Assembly: GCF_000611645.1 (NCBI RefSeq)
Contig: NW_014013419.1
Span: forward strand, 1-35,398
Length of the DNA: 35,398 nt
Reading direction: 5' to 3'
Origin: Monoraphidium neglectum
Lineage: Eukaryota > Chlorophyta > Chlorophyceae > Sphaeropleales > Selenastraceae
Shown here: one piece after another, positions 20,380 through 32,189 of the stretch
How positions within the stretch are numbered: the stretch's first letter is position 1
How the letters are laid out: each line of letters begins with the position of its first letter
Made by a program: the position numbers and the translations under genes
Notes under the pieces: generated by a model
Database searches by the model: none
What the model saw: only the letters and a program-made list of their open reading frames with translations
Told to the model about the DNA's origin: nothing

Positions 20380-21274
20380 GACAAGCTGGCTCGTCTTATG
20401 TGGTACAAAACGATTTGAGCGCCCTACCTGTGTGCGGATTCATCACTCTCCAAGGTGCGTGGTGGTTTGGATGGTCGACTGTCAGCCAGTTACACACATT
20501 GTTCATGGGCGCAGGTCGTCAACCATCGATGGCGTCAAGTTACGTGCGCTCACTGCCCCCGCCGCGTTGCCCCCCTTTTTAATTGCAGACGTGCTCACAG
20601 CGCTGGTCGGCTTTGAGGTGGGTCAAGACTCACCAGACACGGTGCCGCAGCCAGCGCAGCTGAGGCCGGCGGTGCCACCCTCGTCTGCAGCTGCAGGGAG
20701 TGCGGCCCCCTACCAACACGCCGAGCTGCGCCGAGCGCCGGCCGCGCTGCTGGCGGGCCCCAAGTTGGCATCCTTGCCCGGGACAAGGCCGCCGCGGCTG
20801 CTGCTGCCGCTCGCCACTGACCCGGGCTGCATCAGCCCAACGACACCTGGCGGGCGCAGCAGCGTTGGCGGCGTGGCAGCGCAGCTGCACAGCTCTGTGT
20901 CACGACGGCAGCTGGCGGGCGGCCGCCTGCCGTCCTTTGGGGGCGGAACTGCGCGGTCACCGCGGCTGCTGGTGGCGTCCCATGCAGCGGCGCCTTTGTC
21001 GCCGCGGCTGCTGTCGCACGCATCGCCACGTCTCATGCCGCACGCAGCGGCGCAGCAGCACCACAGGTGGTCGCTGCATGTGATGAGCGACTCTGGCACT
21101 GCCACCTTCGGGCGACAGCCTCAGAATACTCAGCAGCAGCCGCAGCAGCAGCAGTCAGGCTTGTCAGCAGCAGGTGCGGCCGCGGGGTTGGCAGCAAAGG
21201 GTGAGGGCGTGGCTGCTGACGTCGGGACTCGCGGGCCTAGCCGCATGACACTGAGCTCAATGGGCGGTCCGTGA
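17343..21274 (+). CDS. CNNM-type DUF21/CBS membrane protein with Gln-rich insertion
   Basis: Member of the DUF21 + CBS-pair (CNNM/CorC) family, linked to Mg2+ and other divalent-cation homeostasis; membrane location. Exons 17343-17415, 17532-17653, 17773-17924, 18089-18275, 18352-18370, 18460-18649, 18846-19035, 19188-20454, 20589-21274 give 961 residues, all phases consistent. DUF21: residues about 1-178 with four hydrophobic segments, the signature SGLTLGLLSLD, and SEIIPQAVFSR. CBS1: TPVASMMTP through GIVGAVSTRDLL (about 200-265). CBS2 starts with SDVLLLFKQ and HMALVVDE (about 300-323), then breaks for about 400 residues containing two poly-Gln runs, and resumes as GFITLQDVLTALVGFE (728 on). 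A Ser/Ala-rich tail of about 220 residues ends the protein. Intron 3 uses a GC donor and exon 5 is only 19 nt. Exon 7 could start at 18855 instead. No plastid or secretory leader is obvious. Confidence 0.88.
17925..18088 (+). other. GC-AG intron in the CNNM-type gene
   Basis: The exon ends AGCAG and the intron begins GCAAGC; the acceptor is CCACAG. Only this GC donor keeps phase 2 and yields FSR-HSVSICAFF, matching the family. GC-AG introns usually keep a strong flanking consensus, as here. Confidence 0.75.
18352..18370 (+). other. 19-nt microexon of the CNNM-type gene
   Basis: Flanked by CTCAG upstream and GTGAGT downstream. It converts phase 0 to phase 1, which is exactly what the next exon (from 18460, GC|ATG) needs. 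It reads H-A-V-A-C-D and joins QEGAL to SMDGPLSLQEMG. Without it the DUF21 and CBS halves are out of frame. Confidence 0.75.
18740..18779. repeat. Telomere-like motif between short inverted repeats (intronic)
   Basis: AGGGTTTAGGGTTTA (18756-18770) is two units of the plant-type telomere repeat. It is bracketed by GTACCG (18740-18745) and CGGTAC (18774-18779), which are inverted copies. It sits in the intron at 18650-18845. It could be a scar of telomeric insertion or a telo-box regulatory site. Confidence 0.7.
19248..19329 (+). repeat. (CAG)n coding for the first poly-Gln run
   Basis: CAG triplets with single CAC and CCG interruptions, read as Gln (with His and Pro). It begins right after the ALVVDE strand of the second CBS motif. 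On the other strand it makes misleading poly-Cys and poly-Ala frames. Confidence 0.92.
20316..20378 (+). repeat. (CAG)21 coding for the second poly-Gln run
   Basis: Twenty-one pure CAG codons near the end of the CBS insertion, about 50 bp before the code resumes with LPVCGFITLQ. A pure, uninterrupted run suggests recent expansion and likely length variation between strains. Confidence 0.92.
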
Positions 21275-21475
21275 TTGGCAGCAATCAGGGGGTGGTCAAC
21301 TTGAAGATATATAAACACAAAATTATCAGAACTTTATTGGAATTCGGGTCCTTCAATTCTATTGCGCCGAGCTCTAGCTGTGTGCTCAGCTTCTGCACAG
21401 GTTTGTTGTTTCCCAAGATATCCTCCCCTCCTGCCTATGACCTGCGGCCATCTGTCAGGGGTATACTGTTGTGCA

Positions 21476-21480
21476 TGTAA
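21476..21480 (+). promoter_or_regulatory. Probable poly(A) signal of the CNNM-type gene
   Basis: TGTAA about 200 bp after the stop at 21274, in the AT-richer 3' flank. Confidence 0.5.
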
Positions 21481-21975
21481 CTAGGCATTTGTGTTACGCA
21501 TGTTGATGCCAAAGGTGGCCAGCCCAATGCTTGTCTCCAGTTAACAACTTGATTGAACCACTTCGGGTGGTCATGCCCCGTTGATTTCTATGATGGAGCC
21601 ATGTGCGAGTAATTCGTCTGGAACACAGACATGATATGACCCGTGCTGCAGAACCACATACCAGCAACTTAGTTTGAGTTATCATGGTGATGGAGTGTGA
21701 GTGTGCGGCAAGGGGGCACAGCAGCCAGCCAGCCCAGAAAAGAGAGGGGACAAAGCTCGTATGCATGGCAGACTGATGAGCGCATCCCAAGACCAGGTTT
21801 GATCAGGGATGAAAGTATTCCTCAACTATCTTGAAGTCGTAGTCTGCCGTCGACGCTCACGGGGGGCGTGCAGTAGCAAGTGCTCAAACCGCAAGGGGTA
21901 TTCCTGCCCGTACCCGTGTCACCCGTTCCACCGGGACTTGTATCACAACTCAACTGAGTGTGACAACGCGCCGAC

Positions 21976-22045
21976 AGCAAGCACTGCAAATGAGGGGCTG
22001 GCGCATGGAGAGCAAGCACTGCAAATGAGGCGCTGGTGCATGGAG
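21976..22045. repeat. 35-bp tandem duplication
   Basis: The unit beginning AGCAAGCACTGCAAATGAGG at 21976-22010 is repeated at 22011-22045 with few changes; a partial third copy (CAGCACTGCAAA) follows near 22053. It lies upstream of the glycosyltransferase gene. Confidence 0.85.
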
Positions 22046-22280
22046 GGCAAAGTCAGCACTGCAAAGTGCAGGTGTGCTTGGGCTTGGGGTGCTTGGGTGA
22101 CTCTGGTGTGATTACGTAATTGGTACTGCATGCTCCAAGGTCAGCGCAGCAGCAAGGAATGCCTTATGCGTTCTAAGTACTTACTCAGTCAGCCTGTACA
22201 GCAATCGTGATTGGGTCGCGGGTAGCCACCAGGGCTGCAACTCTGTCGGGAGCGCCCCGAGTGGAACGATCGTGCTGTAG

Positions 22281-25200
22281 ATGAGACTCGTTTGTTTAGT
22301 ATCAGCGCTGGTAACAGCAGCAGCACTTGCAGCAGCAGAACGGGCATCATCATTGTCAGCAGCAGGAGGAGCAGCAGCAGCAGGCGCAGACACTGGGGAA
22401 TACAGCGCTGTTCCTGGCGCGCCGCCGCTGGACCCAGATGCGGCTGCAGACCCGCTTGCATATGTGAGACGAATCTTGCGTGCTGCGGACTCAGGCGGCA
22501 GGATCTCTTTGAATGCTGCGGTGCAGCTGCTGGCCGACGCCCGCGCCCTCGGCGAGAGCCTCCACAACGGCGCCCCGCGCGCCCGCTGGGCTGCGCTGCA
22601 GCGGCGCCGCGCCGCGCGGCTGGAGCGCGACGCGCCTTGCGACGCGGCTTCCGCGCCTGCCCAGCGGCGCTTCTGCTCGGCGGCTCGCCGGGTCGACGCC
22701 GCCGCACCAACACAGCCGCCCAGCAACCACCAAGGCGTCCTAGTTGTCGCCGGTGGGGCCCACGGCCTCAGCAATGCATACATCCTCATCCGCGCGCTGC
22801 GCCACATCGGCTGCCGGCTGCCTGTCGAGGTGGTATACTATGGGGATCATGAGTACCACGCCCCTATTGCACAGCTGATCTCAGTTCTCGACGGCGCAGA
22901 GGCCGTGGCAGCGCCCGACGGCGGCGCTCGCGGCGACGACGCCGCCGCTGCAGGGGCGCGGGGCCAGTGCTCTGCAGCGGAGGCCGCGGCAGGCTGCAAG
23001 GCAGAGGATGCTGCCGCGGCGCCGCGGCCGCGCGTGCGGCTGGTGGACGGCCTGGCCTTCCACGAGCAGCACCTGCGGCCGCTGGCGCCGCACAGGGAGA
23101 TGCCTGGCGGCATCAGGGGTTTTGGCGCCAAGGTCCATGCGCTGTGTTTCGTGACGTCGTTCGAACAGGTGCTGATGCTGGACGCTGATAACCTGGCGGT
23201 GCAGGTGGGCGGGATTTAGTACAAACACAGACCAGTTTGTTCTGCCTTATGAGCATGCGGGGCTGGGCACTGGGCTCGACCCGCAGCCATGGGTATGCTG
23301 CAGCCTGCCCGGGTGTCCTGGGATGCGATTGTTTGGATGCAGGTTCGTGCGGTGGAGTGGCGTGCGGCGTGCGGTGACAAGTGCGTTGTTTGATGCACAG
23401 GATCCCTCCAAACAGCATGCGGTTGGATGGGCACCACCATCCCCACACAGCCGAGCCCACCGCTACCCACACCCTGGTTGCCGAAAACACCCTTTCGCAG
23501 GACCCCACCCGGCTGTTCAGCGACCCTGGCTTCCTGGCCCATGGCAACCTGTTCTGGCAGGACTTTTGGACAGATATGTGCGTGAAGGAAAGGGAGCGTG
23601 TTGGGCGCAACGCTCAGCAATCAGCGCCCTCCGCCCCACCACAGGCCCCGCCGCGACCCGCAGGCTTCACCTCCTGCCGCCCCTCACGCCTGTGTTCTTG
23701 GCATAGTCTCCCTTCCTCGTGCGGGGCTTTGCCATCTACGCACACCGTCCACACCCCGCCCCTTCCTTCAAAGGTGGGTCAACCTGAGCATCTACAGGCT
23801 GCTGGCCATGGAGGTGCCCTGGGAGGCCGACCCAACAGAGCTCGCGGCAGAGGCGGGGCAGGTGGGCAAGCAATGTCTCCTTGTATTAACTGCAATGCTG
23901 AAGGCTCCTGTCCGCCTCGAGGACATCGTGGTGGGTCACTCCACGGGGATCCAAGCTGCCACAGAGAGGGGGTGTGTATTTGTGTTGGCATCAAGGGGCC
24001 CACCCGCAGAGCAGGCGTTGCTGTGTCCTCTCTTGTCACGGACCAGGTCCTGCTTGATCGCGTGAGGCACTACGACACCCTGGAGTACCTCTGGCTGCTG
24101 GCCACACACCCAGAGGTGCGGTTGCTGTGGATGGAGGCGGACGCCGGAGGGTTGGCGTTTGAATGTGCCAAATAGAACACTCACAGACCAGTGGTTGAGG
24201 GCCCTCCATCGGACGGGCTTGGGGGCGCAGGCAGACTCGGCCAACTTGTGCCAGTCACCTGGTTAGCAGCAACCCGAGTGCGCGTGGCATCCCGGCGCCT
24301 GCCGATGCGCTGCAAGCAGGTGGTGGGCGCGTGCTTGTGGGGCGACAAGGACACATACAGGTGCGCGCACACGCACTGCCACTTGCTGTGAGACCGTGTG
24401 TGCTGGCTCGCCCCACTTGTTCTAGGCGCTTGGCAGCGGCTGGCCACGTAGCCCAGGGCCCGCGTATACGTTGGTGTTGACTGCAGGTGCCCGGCCTTCC
24501 CCCAACCCACAGGATCGCGTTCCATCTTGCCGGCAAGGGCCAGCAATACCAGGCCCTCCGCCCCCGCCCGCGGCAGCTCCTTGGCTCTCCCCCTGCGCCG
24601 CCGGACGCGGCAGAGGGGCCCGGGCAGGTGGTGCGGCCGCTGCACCACCTGGGTATGGCGCAGCTGGCTCCCGACGGCCGCAGCGTCATGTTCTACCACA
24701 GGTATTGCCGCATCTGGGGCCGTCTGAATGTGTACTTGCCTAGTATAAAATCAGGGCGCATTGTTGCTTGTATCGTGCGGATGTTCTTGTTTATTGGTTC
24801 TGCCGGCAGCTCGCTAGGTCATTTCCTTGGCCGCAGTGCTGTCGTCCCCCAATGCGATACCCCTCCTGATGAACTGGCCGCTGCACTACATCAATCACCC
24901 GTGAGGCGCGCAATCGCTCAACCAGCTGCCTTGCTTTCTCTATCGTCTCGTAGGACCGCGGCGGGCAAGCTGTTCCCACATTGCATCTACCGCTGGGGAC
25001 ACGCACTGTCCGCCTGCGTGCCGCTGTGGATCACGCTGCCCGTCGACCAGCAGCAGCTGCTTGAATCCGTGTCAGATCCAACAGAGATGGTCTTCCAGCC
25101 AAGCGCAGTGGACGCGACGTGGCATAAGACGCACTGCAAGGGCGCCAGCGCGCCCCGCCCCGACGCCACGCCTGGCGCGGCCGACGCGCCGTTCCGGCTG

Positions 25201-25353
25201 CCTGAGTGCCAGCCCGGCTGGCAGGGGCGGCGGCCCGTGCCGCTGGTGCCTGTGGCCGCGGTGCCTGTGCTGGAGGCGCTGCTGCGATGGGTGCACGAAG
25301 GGGCGTTCCTGCCGCTGCTGGCACACCACGGCCGGACGGGCGGCGTGGCGTGA
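22281..25353 (+). CDS. GT71/MNN1-like glycosyltransferase, type II membrane
   Basis: Exons 22281-23204, 23501-23577, 23774-23861, 24047-24115, 24320-24360, 24513-24701, 24954-25353 give 595 residues with consistent phases. An N-terminal hydrophobic stretch (residues about 2-20) fits a signal anchor, so a Golgi lumenal enzyme is likely. The catalytic part starts near residue 150: GVLVVAGGAHGLSNAYILIR, LPVEVVYYGDHE, then the donor/metal site LMLDADNLAVQDPTRLF containing D-x-D, and NLFWQDFW. These are the hallmarks of the MNN1 alpha-mannosyltransferase-type family. Later blocks are EAGQVLLDRVRHYDTLEY and LWGDKDTYRIAF. A low-complexity Ala/Asp-rich loop interrupts the domain around residues 210-250. 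Donor sugar and acceptor are not predictable. Exon 3 uses an AAG acceptor, and exon 2 ends at GAT AT|GTGCGT; both are slightly weak and set by phase. Confidence 0.8.
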
Positions 25354-25924
25354 GCGGAGGGCACGCGTCAGAGGGCCGGCTCCACATACACGCGCATTGC
25401 CTGCTGGCATGTGATCGTGGCCGCCATTCACTGAACGTATGTTCCTCTCTGACACATCCAAGTGCGCCAGAGCAGCGCGGTAGCTGCTTGTGTGCAACCC
25501 CAGAGGCTGCTCATGTACCTTGATTGTTTGCTTTCCTCAAGCACAATGTTTACGGCTACTCTGTAAGTTCTTTGATATTGTAGTTTGTGCCTTTCTTTAC
25601 AGTGGGTAGCGGCCAAGGGTACAGGCCCAGGGCGGCACAGGGGGCGCGCGCGCCTTGATAATGCCGAAATGACAGGGCAAAAAGGGAGAAAGCTGCTGCG
25701 CCGGCTGGGCCACGGCGCGTCAGGAAGGTCACTCACAAAGCGGGCCGGCAAGGGCGCCGCTGCGCGCGGCACCCCCACCGGCCAGGTCAGGTCATGTATT
25801 CAAAAGAGAGCGTGCGGCCGCGCGCGCTGCCACACACAAGGAAATAAATTTGGTCCCATGCAGGAGTCGACACGGTGCAGGGGCGTCGCAGCGACGGCGT
25901 GCTGCCGCCTGCAAAAGGTGCTGC
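25354..25924. other. Convergent 3' intergenic region (GT71 / PCNA)
   Basis: 570 bp between two stop codons facing each other. Besides the facing poly(A)-type signals I see no gene. Confidence 0.5.
25562..25601. promoter_or_regulatory. Facing poly(A) signals of GT71 and PCNA genes
   Basis: TGTAA on the plus strand (25562-25566, 209 bp after the GT71 stop) and TGTAA on the minus strand (TTACA at 25597-25601, about 325 bp after the PCNA stop) lie 30 bp apart. The two transcripts may nearly abut or overlap. Confidence 0.45.
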
Positions 25925-28255
<2,331 letters not shown>

Positions 28256-28503
28256 GGCTGCTGCGGCTTGGCGCGAGATCTGATCAGGAGGCGCGAGCAA
28301 GTTGTTCAAACAATTTTGCTTGGGAAGTGATGAAGCACGAAGCATGTGATATGATAGGAAGGGCTCGAGTAATTCGAATGGCCCACGGAAGGCGAAAAAC
28401 TGCCGTTTGAATCGGGGTGATCATTTTCACGGTGAGAGCATAAGCGCCAAGCAGCGTGGTATTATAAGTTATGTTGTAGCTTGTGTATTTTGACTGTATA
28501 GCA
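28256..28503. promoter_or_regulatory. Shared 248-bp divergent promoter, PCNA / E(z)
   Basis: Separates the start codons of PCNA (-) and the E(z)-type gene (+). CTTGGCGC occurs on the plus strand at 28267-28274 and inverted at 28444-28451. It matches the E2F-type consensus TTTSSCGC at seven of eight bases. A TATA-like TATAAG is at 28463-28468, about 36 bp upstream of the E(z) ATG. The 28267 copy is so close to the PCNA ATG that it may lie in its 5' UTR. E2F control is inference. Confidence 0.55.
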
Positions 28504-31500
28504 ATGTTTCCTGCCCGGTCCCTGGAAAGGTCCGAGGGAGACGCCGATGGGCAAGGAAGCGTTCTTGCGGGTCCGAACATGGCCGCGTTCAAAGCTGTGG
28601 GCGCATCTTCAGCATCTAGACGCCGCGGCAGATCTAGCTGGCCGCCGCAGGGTGGCGCGGCGCCATCTGAGCAGCTCGCGGCTGGTGAGCAGCGGTGTCG
28701 TGCTGCGCCGCTCGTATGTATAATAACGAAAGCCCATGCGAGTCACTGAGACAGGCTGTGCTCGCTCTTGTGTATTGCATGTTGTTGTGTTGTATTGTAT
28801 ACAAGGGGTTGGCACGACGCCCATGTACACAGCACCAGTTGCCGCTGCCACGACCACTCCCTGGTTCGTAACAGCAGCAAACACTGGCCTGCATGCCACA
28901 CAGGGACGGCCTCCCCACCAGCAAGCGTGCAGCAGCAGCAGCAACAACAACAGCAGCAGCAGCGCAGCAGCGGCGGCGCGCAGCCCAGCAGCGGCGGTGG
29001 CGATCCGGACGTCGTGCAGCTGCTCGCGCCCGCCGACGCCAAGCGCCTGGTGCGGCGATACGAGCAGCTGAGGCGGGAGCATGAGGCCCACGAGCGCGCA
29101 GCGGCGCCCGACATTATTGCTGCCAACCAGGTGCGGAGCGGCGTGCGGCGGCAACGGCGACCATACCGGTTTGCATCAGTTGCGCAATCAGCACCACCCA
29201 GGATTGTTAGGAGGCGGCTGCTGCGGGAGCTGGCGAGGAAAGGATTGGCACCGACTCATCAAGCGCTCGCTTCCGCTGCACCCCTAAATCGCAAGAACCG
29301 CAGGCCCAGCTGCGCCAGTGGGCGGAGCGCGCGCGCGCTGACCTGGTGGCACGCAGCAGCAACGGGCCCCCGCTGCAGCGCACAGCATCGAAGGCAGCAA
29401 CCAGCCGCTCGGGTGGCGCCGGCGCCAGCGGGCCGGCGGGCACCGGCACCGCCAGTGCGGCGGTGTCGGGCGATGGGCGGGGGGATGAGGAGAGCGGCGA
29501 CGGTGACGTTGGCAGCGGTGCGCCCGCCGCTTCCGCCGAGGAGGCGGACTCAGACGGCAGCTATGAGGGACCGCGCGGCCGCAAACCGGGCAAGCGCAAG
29601 CTGTCCCCGGGGGGGCCGAGCGACCCCTCTAAGCGGCGCGCTGCGGCGGCGCCACCAGGGCCGCCACGAGCGGGCAGCGCTCAGCAGCAGCAGCTGGGGC
29701 AGCAGTTGCCCGAGGCGGATGCAGGGACGGATTTGCCACTGGCGCTGCGCGGCGGAGCGGGCATCAGCACTCGGGACGTAAAGATTGGGCGCTACAGAAC
29801 GCACATGCTGCCAGCGCTGGAGCGGGTGCGTTTTGGGGGGTATCAGGGAGTGGCTCAACCGTTGAGGAGCGGCTTGTTTGCGCGCATGACGGCTTTCGAA
29901 TACATAGTGCCGAGCCACGCGTCCCGCGAGACATTAACGCCCCAGGGAGCGTGCATCGTCCTACATTATGAGGGGTGGTCGCCCCTCAACGCCCGGCAAC
30001 GCCCATGTGCCCGCCGCCCGACATCCAAGGAGCGCCTCAGCCATTTACGAGTGCGGCGATTCGCGTGTTCCTGCCACCACCCCACCCGCGGAGCGCAGAT
30101 CCCGCAGTTCTGCTCCTGGGACTTTCTGGTGTGCAACGAGCTGGCGCGGGACGAGGGGCGGCGCATGTACTATGTGGATGAGCAGGGGGAGACCGTGCCC
30201 GTGAGCGACGACGAGGACGAAAAGGTGGGCGCCTGGGAGTGGTTGCAGGAGACTCTGGCAGGTCGTGTCGCCCTGGTGGGTTTGGTTGTGGTTGCTGGTG
30301 GGGATGATTCCGTGTATTTGACTGTGTATGACAGGGTGTGTGAGGGAGTGAGGGTGTGATGGATGTCTCAGAGAGCGCGCGCACGCTCGTGCTCTCCACA
30401 AATCGGGGGCATAAATGCAAGAGAAGGGAGTGTGTGTGTGCTTGTGGTCGGCAAATTGCGGCGGTCTGAAATACTGTGGGTGCGGAACACGATTTGTCGT
30501 TTGGCGCTGGCGAGCTCGTTTCTGTTAGGGATGCCGCACAGCAAGGCGGCGGCTTTGGGCATCGCAGTTGCAAAAGGAGCCCGCGATGAGGGGAGAGAGC
30601 GCACACGCAACCTGACGCGCTGTATAACGTGTATTTTATACGCACTGCTTGCACTGCTGCGATCAAGAGCCTCTGCAAGGGGTCCAGCTGTCGCCCTTTG
30701 TGCTTTATGTCCCCAACACAAAGCTTCACATCAACCACCTCTGAACACCCCCTCTCAATCAAACCCTGCATGGCGCAGCACTACCTGCCTTGGGACGGCT
30801 GTGATGGCCCCGGGCACGACTACGCGCTGCGGACGCTGCTGGCTGAGGAAGGGGAGGGCCCGGGGGTGAGGGGCCCCACCGTCAGAGCCAAACCCCGGCG
30901 CGCTCCATGCCTGGGTGCCGTGGGGGCCGGCCCTGCACGCCTGTGATCCGGGTTTTGCTGGCCAGGGCCCCGTACCGCCGTCCCTACGGCCGGCCCTCAG
31001 TACCGCCCCGTCCGTGCTGCCCGACCATCTGCTCGCCCGTCCCGCCCGGGGCCCTGGCTGCCCCACAGGTGATCGCGGCTTTGGCAGAGCACTTGACGGT
31101 GAAGACCGAGTGGCTGCTGCGCCACGTGGCGACGCTGAACCCCGCGGAGCGGCGGCGCGACGCGGAGATATGGTGTGAGGGGGTGTGGGCGTCAAGGACT
31201 GGCGGCAGGTTCGATTCGCATCGAGGGCCCTCAGCACACAGTGCAGGGTAGCAGTGTCGCCTCATTCCAGCCCCTGCCACGGCGCCATTGCAAACCCTCC
31301 CCTGGTTGTGCGCGTAAGCATGCGTGCACACGAGCACACACACACGCCCACGCCCACATGCACACACACATATGTACTCAGACACACACTCACATACACA
31401 TACACACATATACGCACTCAGACACACACATTCATACTCTCTCTCACACACACACACCTACACACACTTATCCTGCTTGACTCAGGTCACAAGAATACGC

Positions 31501-32117
31501 CAGCCAAGCTGCCGTCCTTGACGCGGCCTTCTGCCGCCGCTGCAGCCTCTTCAACTGCCGCCAGCACGGCGGCGGCCACGTCAAGCCCGGCGCGCGGCAG
31601 CCGCTGGCGCCGCCGCCCGGCGCAACCGACGCTCCCTGCTCGCCCGGATGCTGGCGGTCTGCTTTGCGGGAATCGGGAGGGGCGGCTGCGGAGGAGGGCG
31701 AGGAGGCGGAGTGGACCCCCTATGACCTGGGTTTGCTGCAGCAGGCGGCCAGGCTTCTGGGGCCGGACCCGTGCCAGGTGTGCCTGGCGCTGTACCCGCC
31801 CCGCTTCAGCTGCTTCCAGGTCAAGCGCCGGCTGGACGCACTGCTTGCCGCCGAGGAGGATGAGGAGGCCGGCGGCGGGGGCGGCGGCGGCGGCGGGGAG
31901 GATGCGGGCGGGCGGGGGGCCGGCAAGCGGGGCGCGGCGCGGCGGAGGAAGAAGGTGCGCGGCGGCGTGGGTTGACAAACCGTCAGCTTCAGGGAACCCC
32001 TCTGTGCGTCCTCTCACCTAGCAACGTCGCATTGCGGCCGCACATCCCACATTCTCCCTCACCTGACTGACGCGTTCATGTACATGCCACCTGATCACGC
32101 TTTGTGCACATGCGCGT

Positions 32118-32189
<72 letters not shown>

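Larger units (their letters stand above)
21275..22280. other. Intergenic between CNNM-type and GT71 genes
   Basis: Same-strand gap of 1.0 kb. It holds the CNNM-type 3' UTR with TGTAA, a 35-bp tandem repeat at 21976-22045, and presumably the promoter and 5' UTR of the glycosyltransferase. No frame looks like a gene. Confidence 0.45.

Noticed and set aside
31322..31470. Repeat block checked as a CRISPR array
   Set aside because: A simple CA microsatellite without spacer structure, in an intron of a eukaryotic gene.
31185..32021. 278-codon plus-strand frame over the E(z) SANT exon
   Set aside because: Wrong frame: the +2 frame from 31486 gives [10 protein letters not shown] and the SANT-like region, matching the E(z) family.
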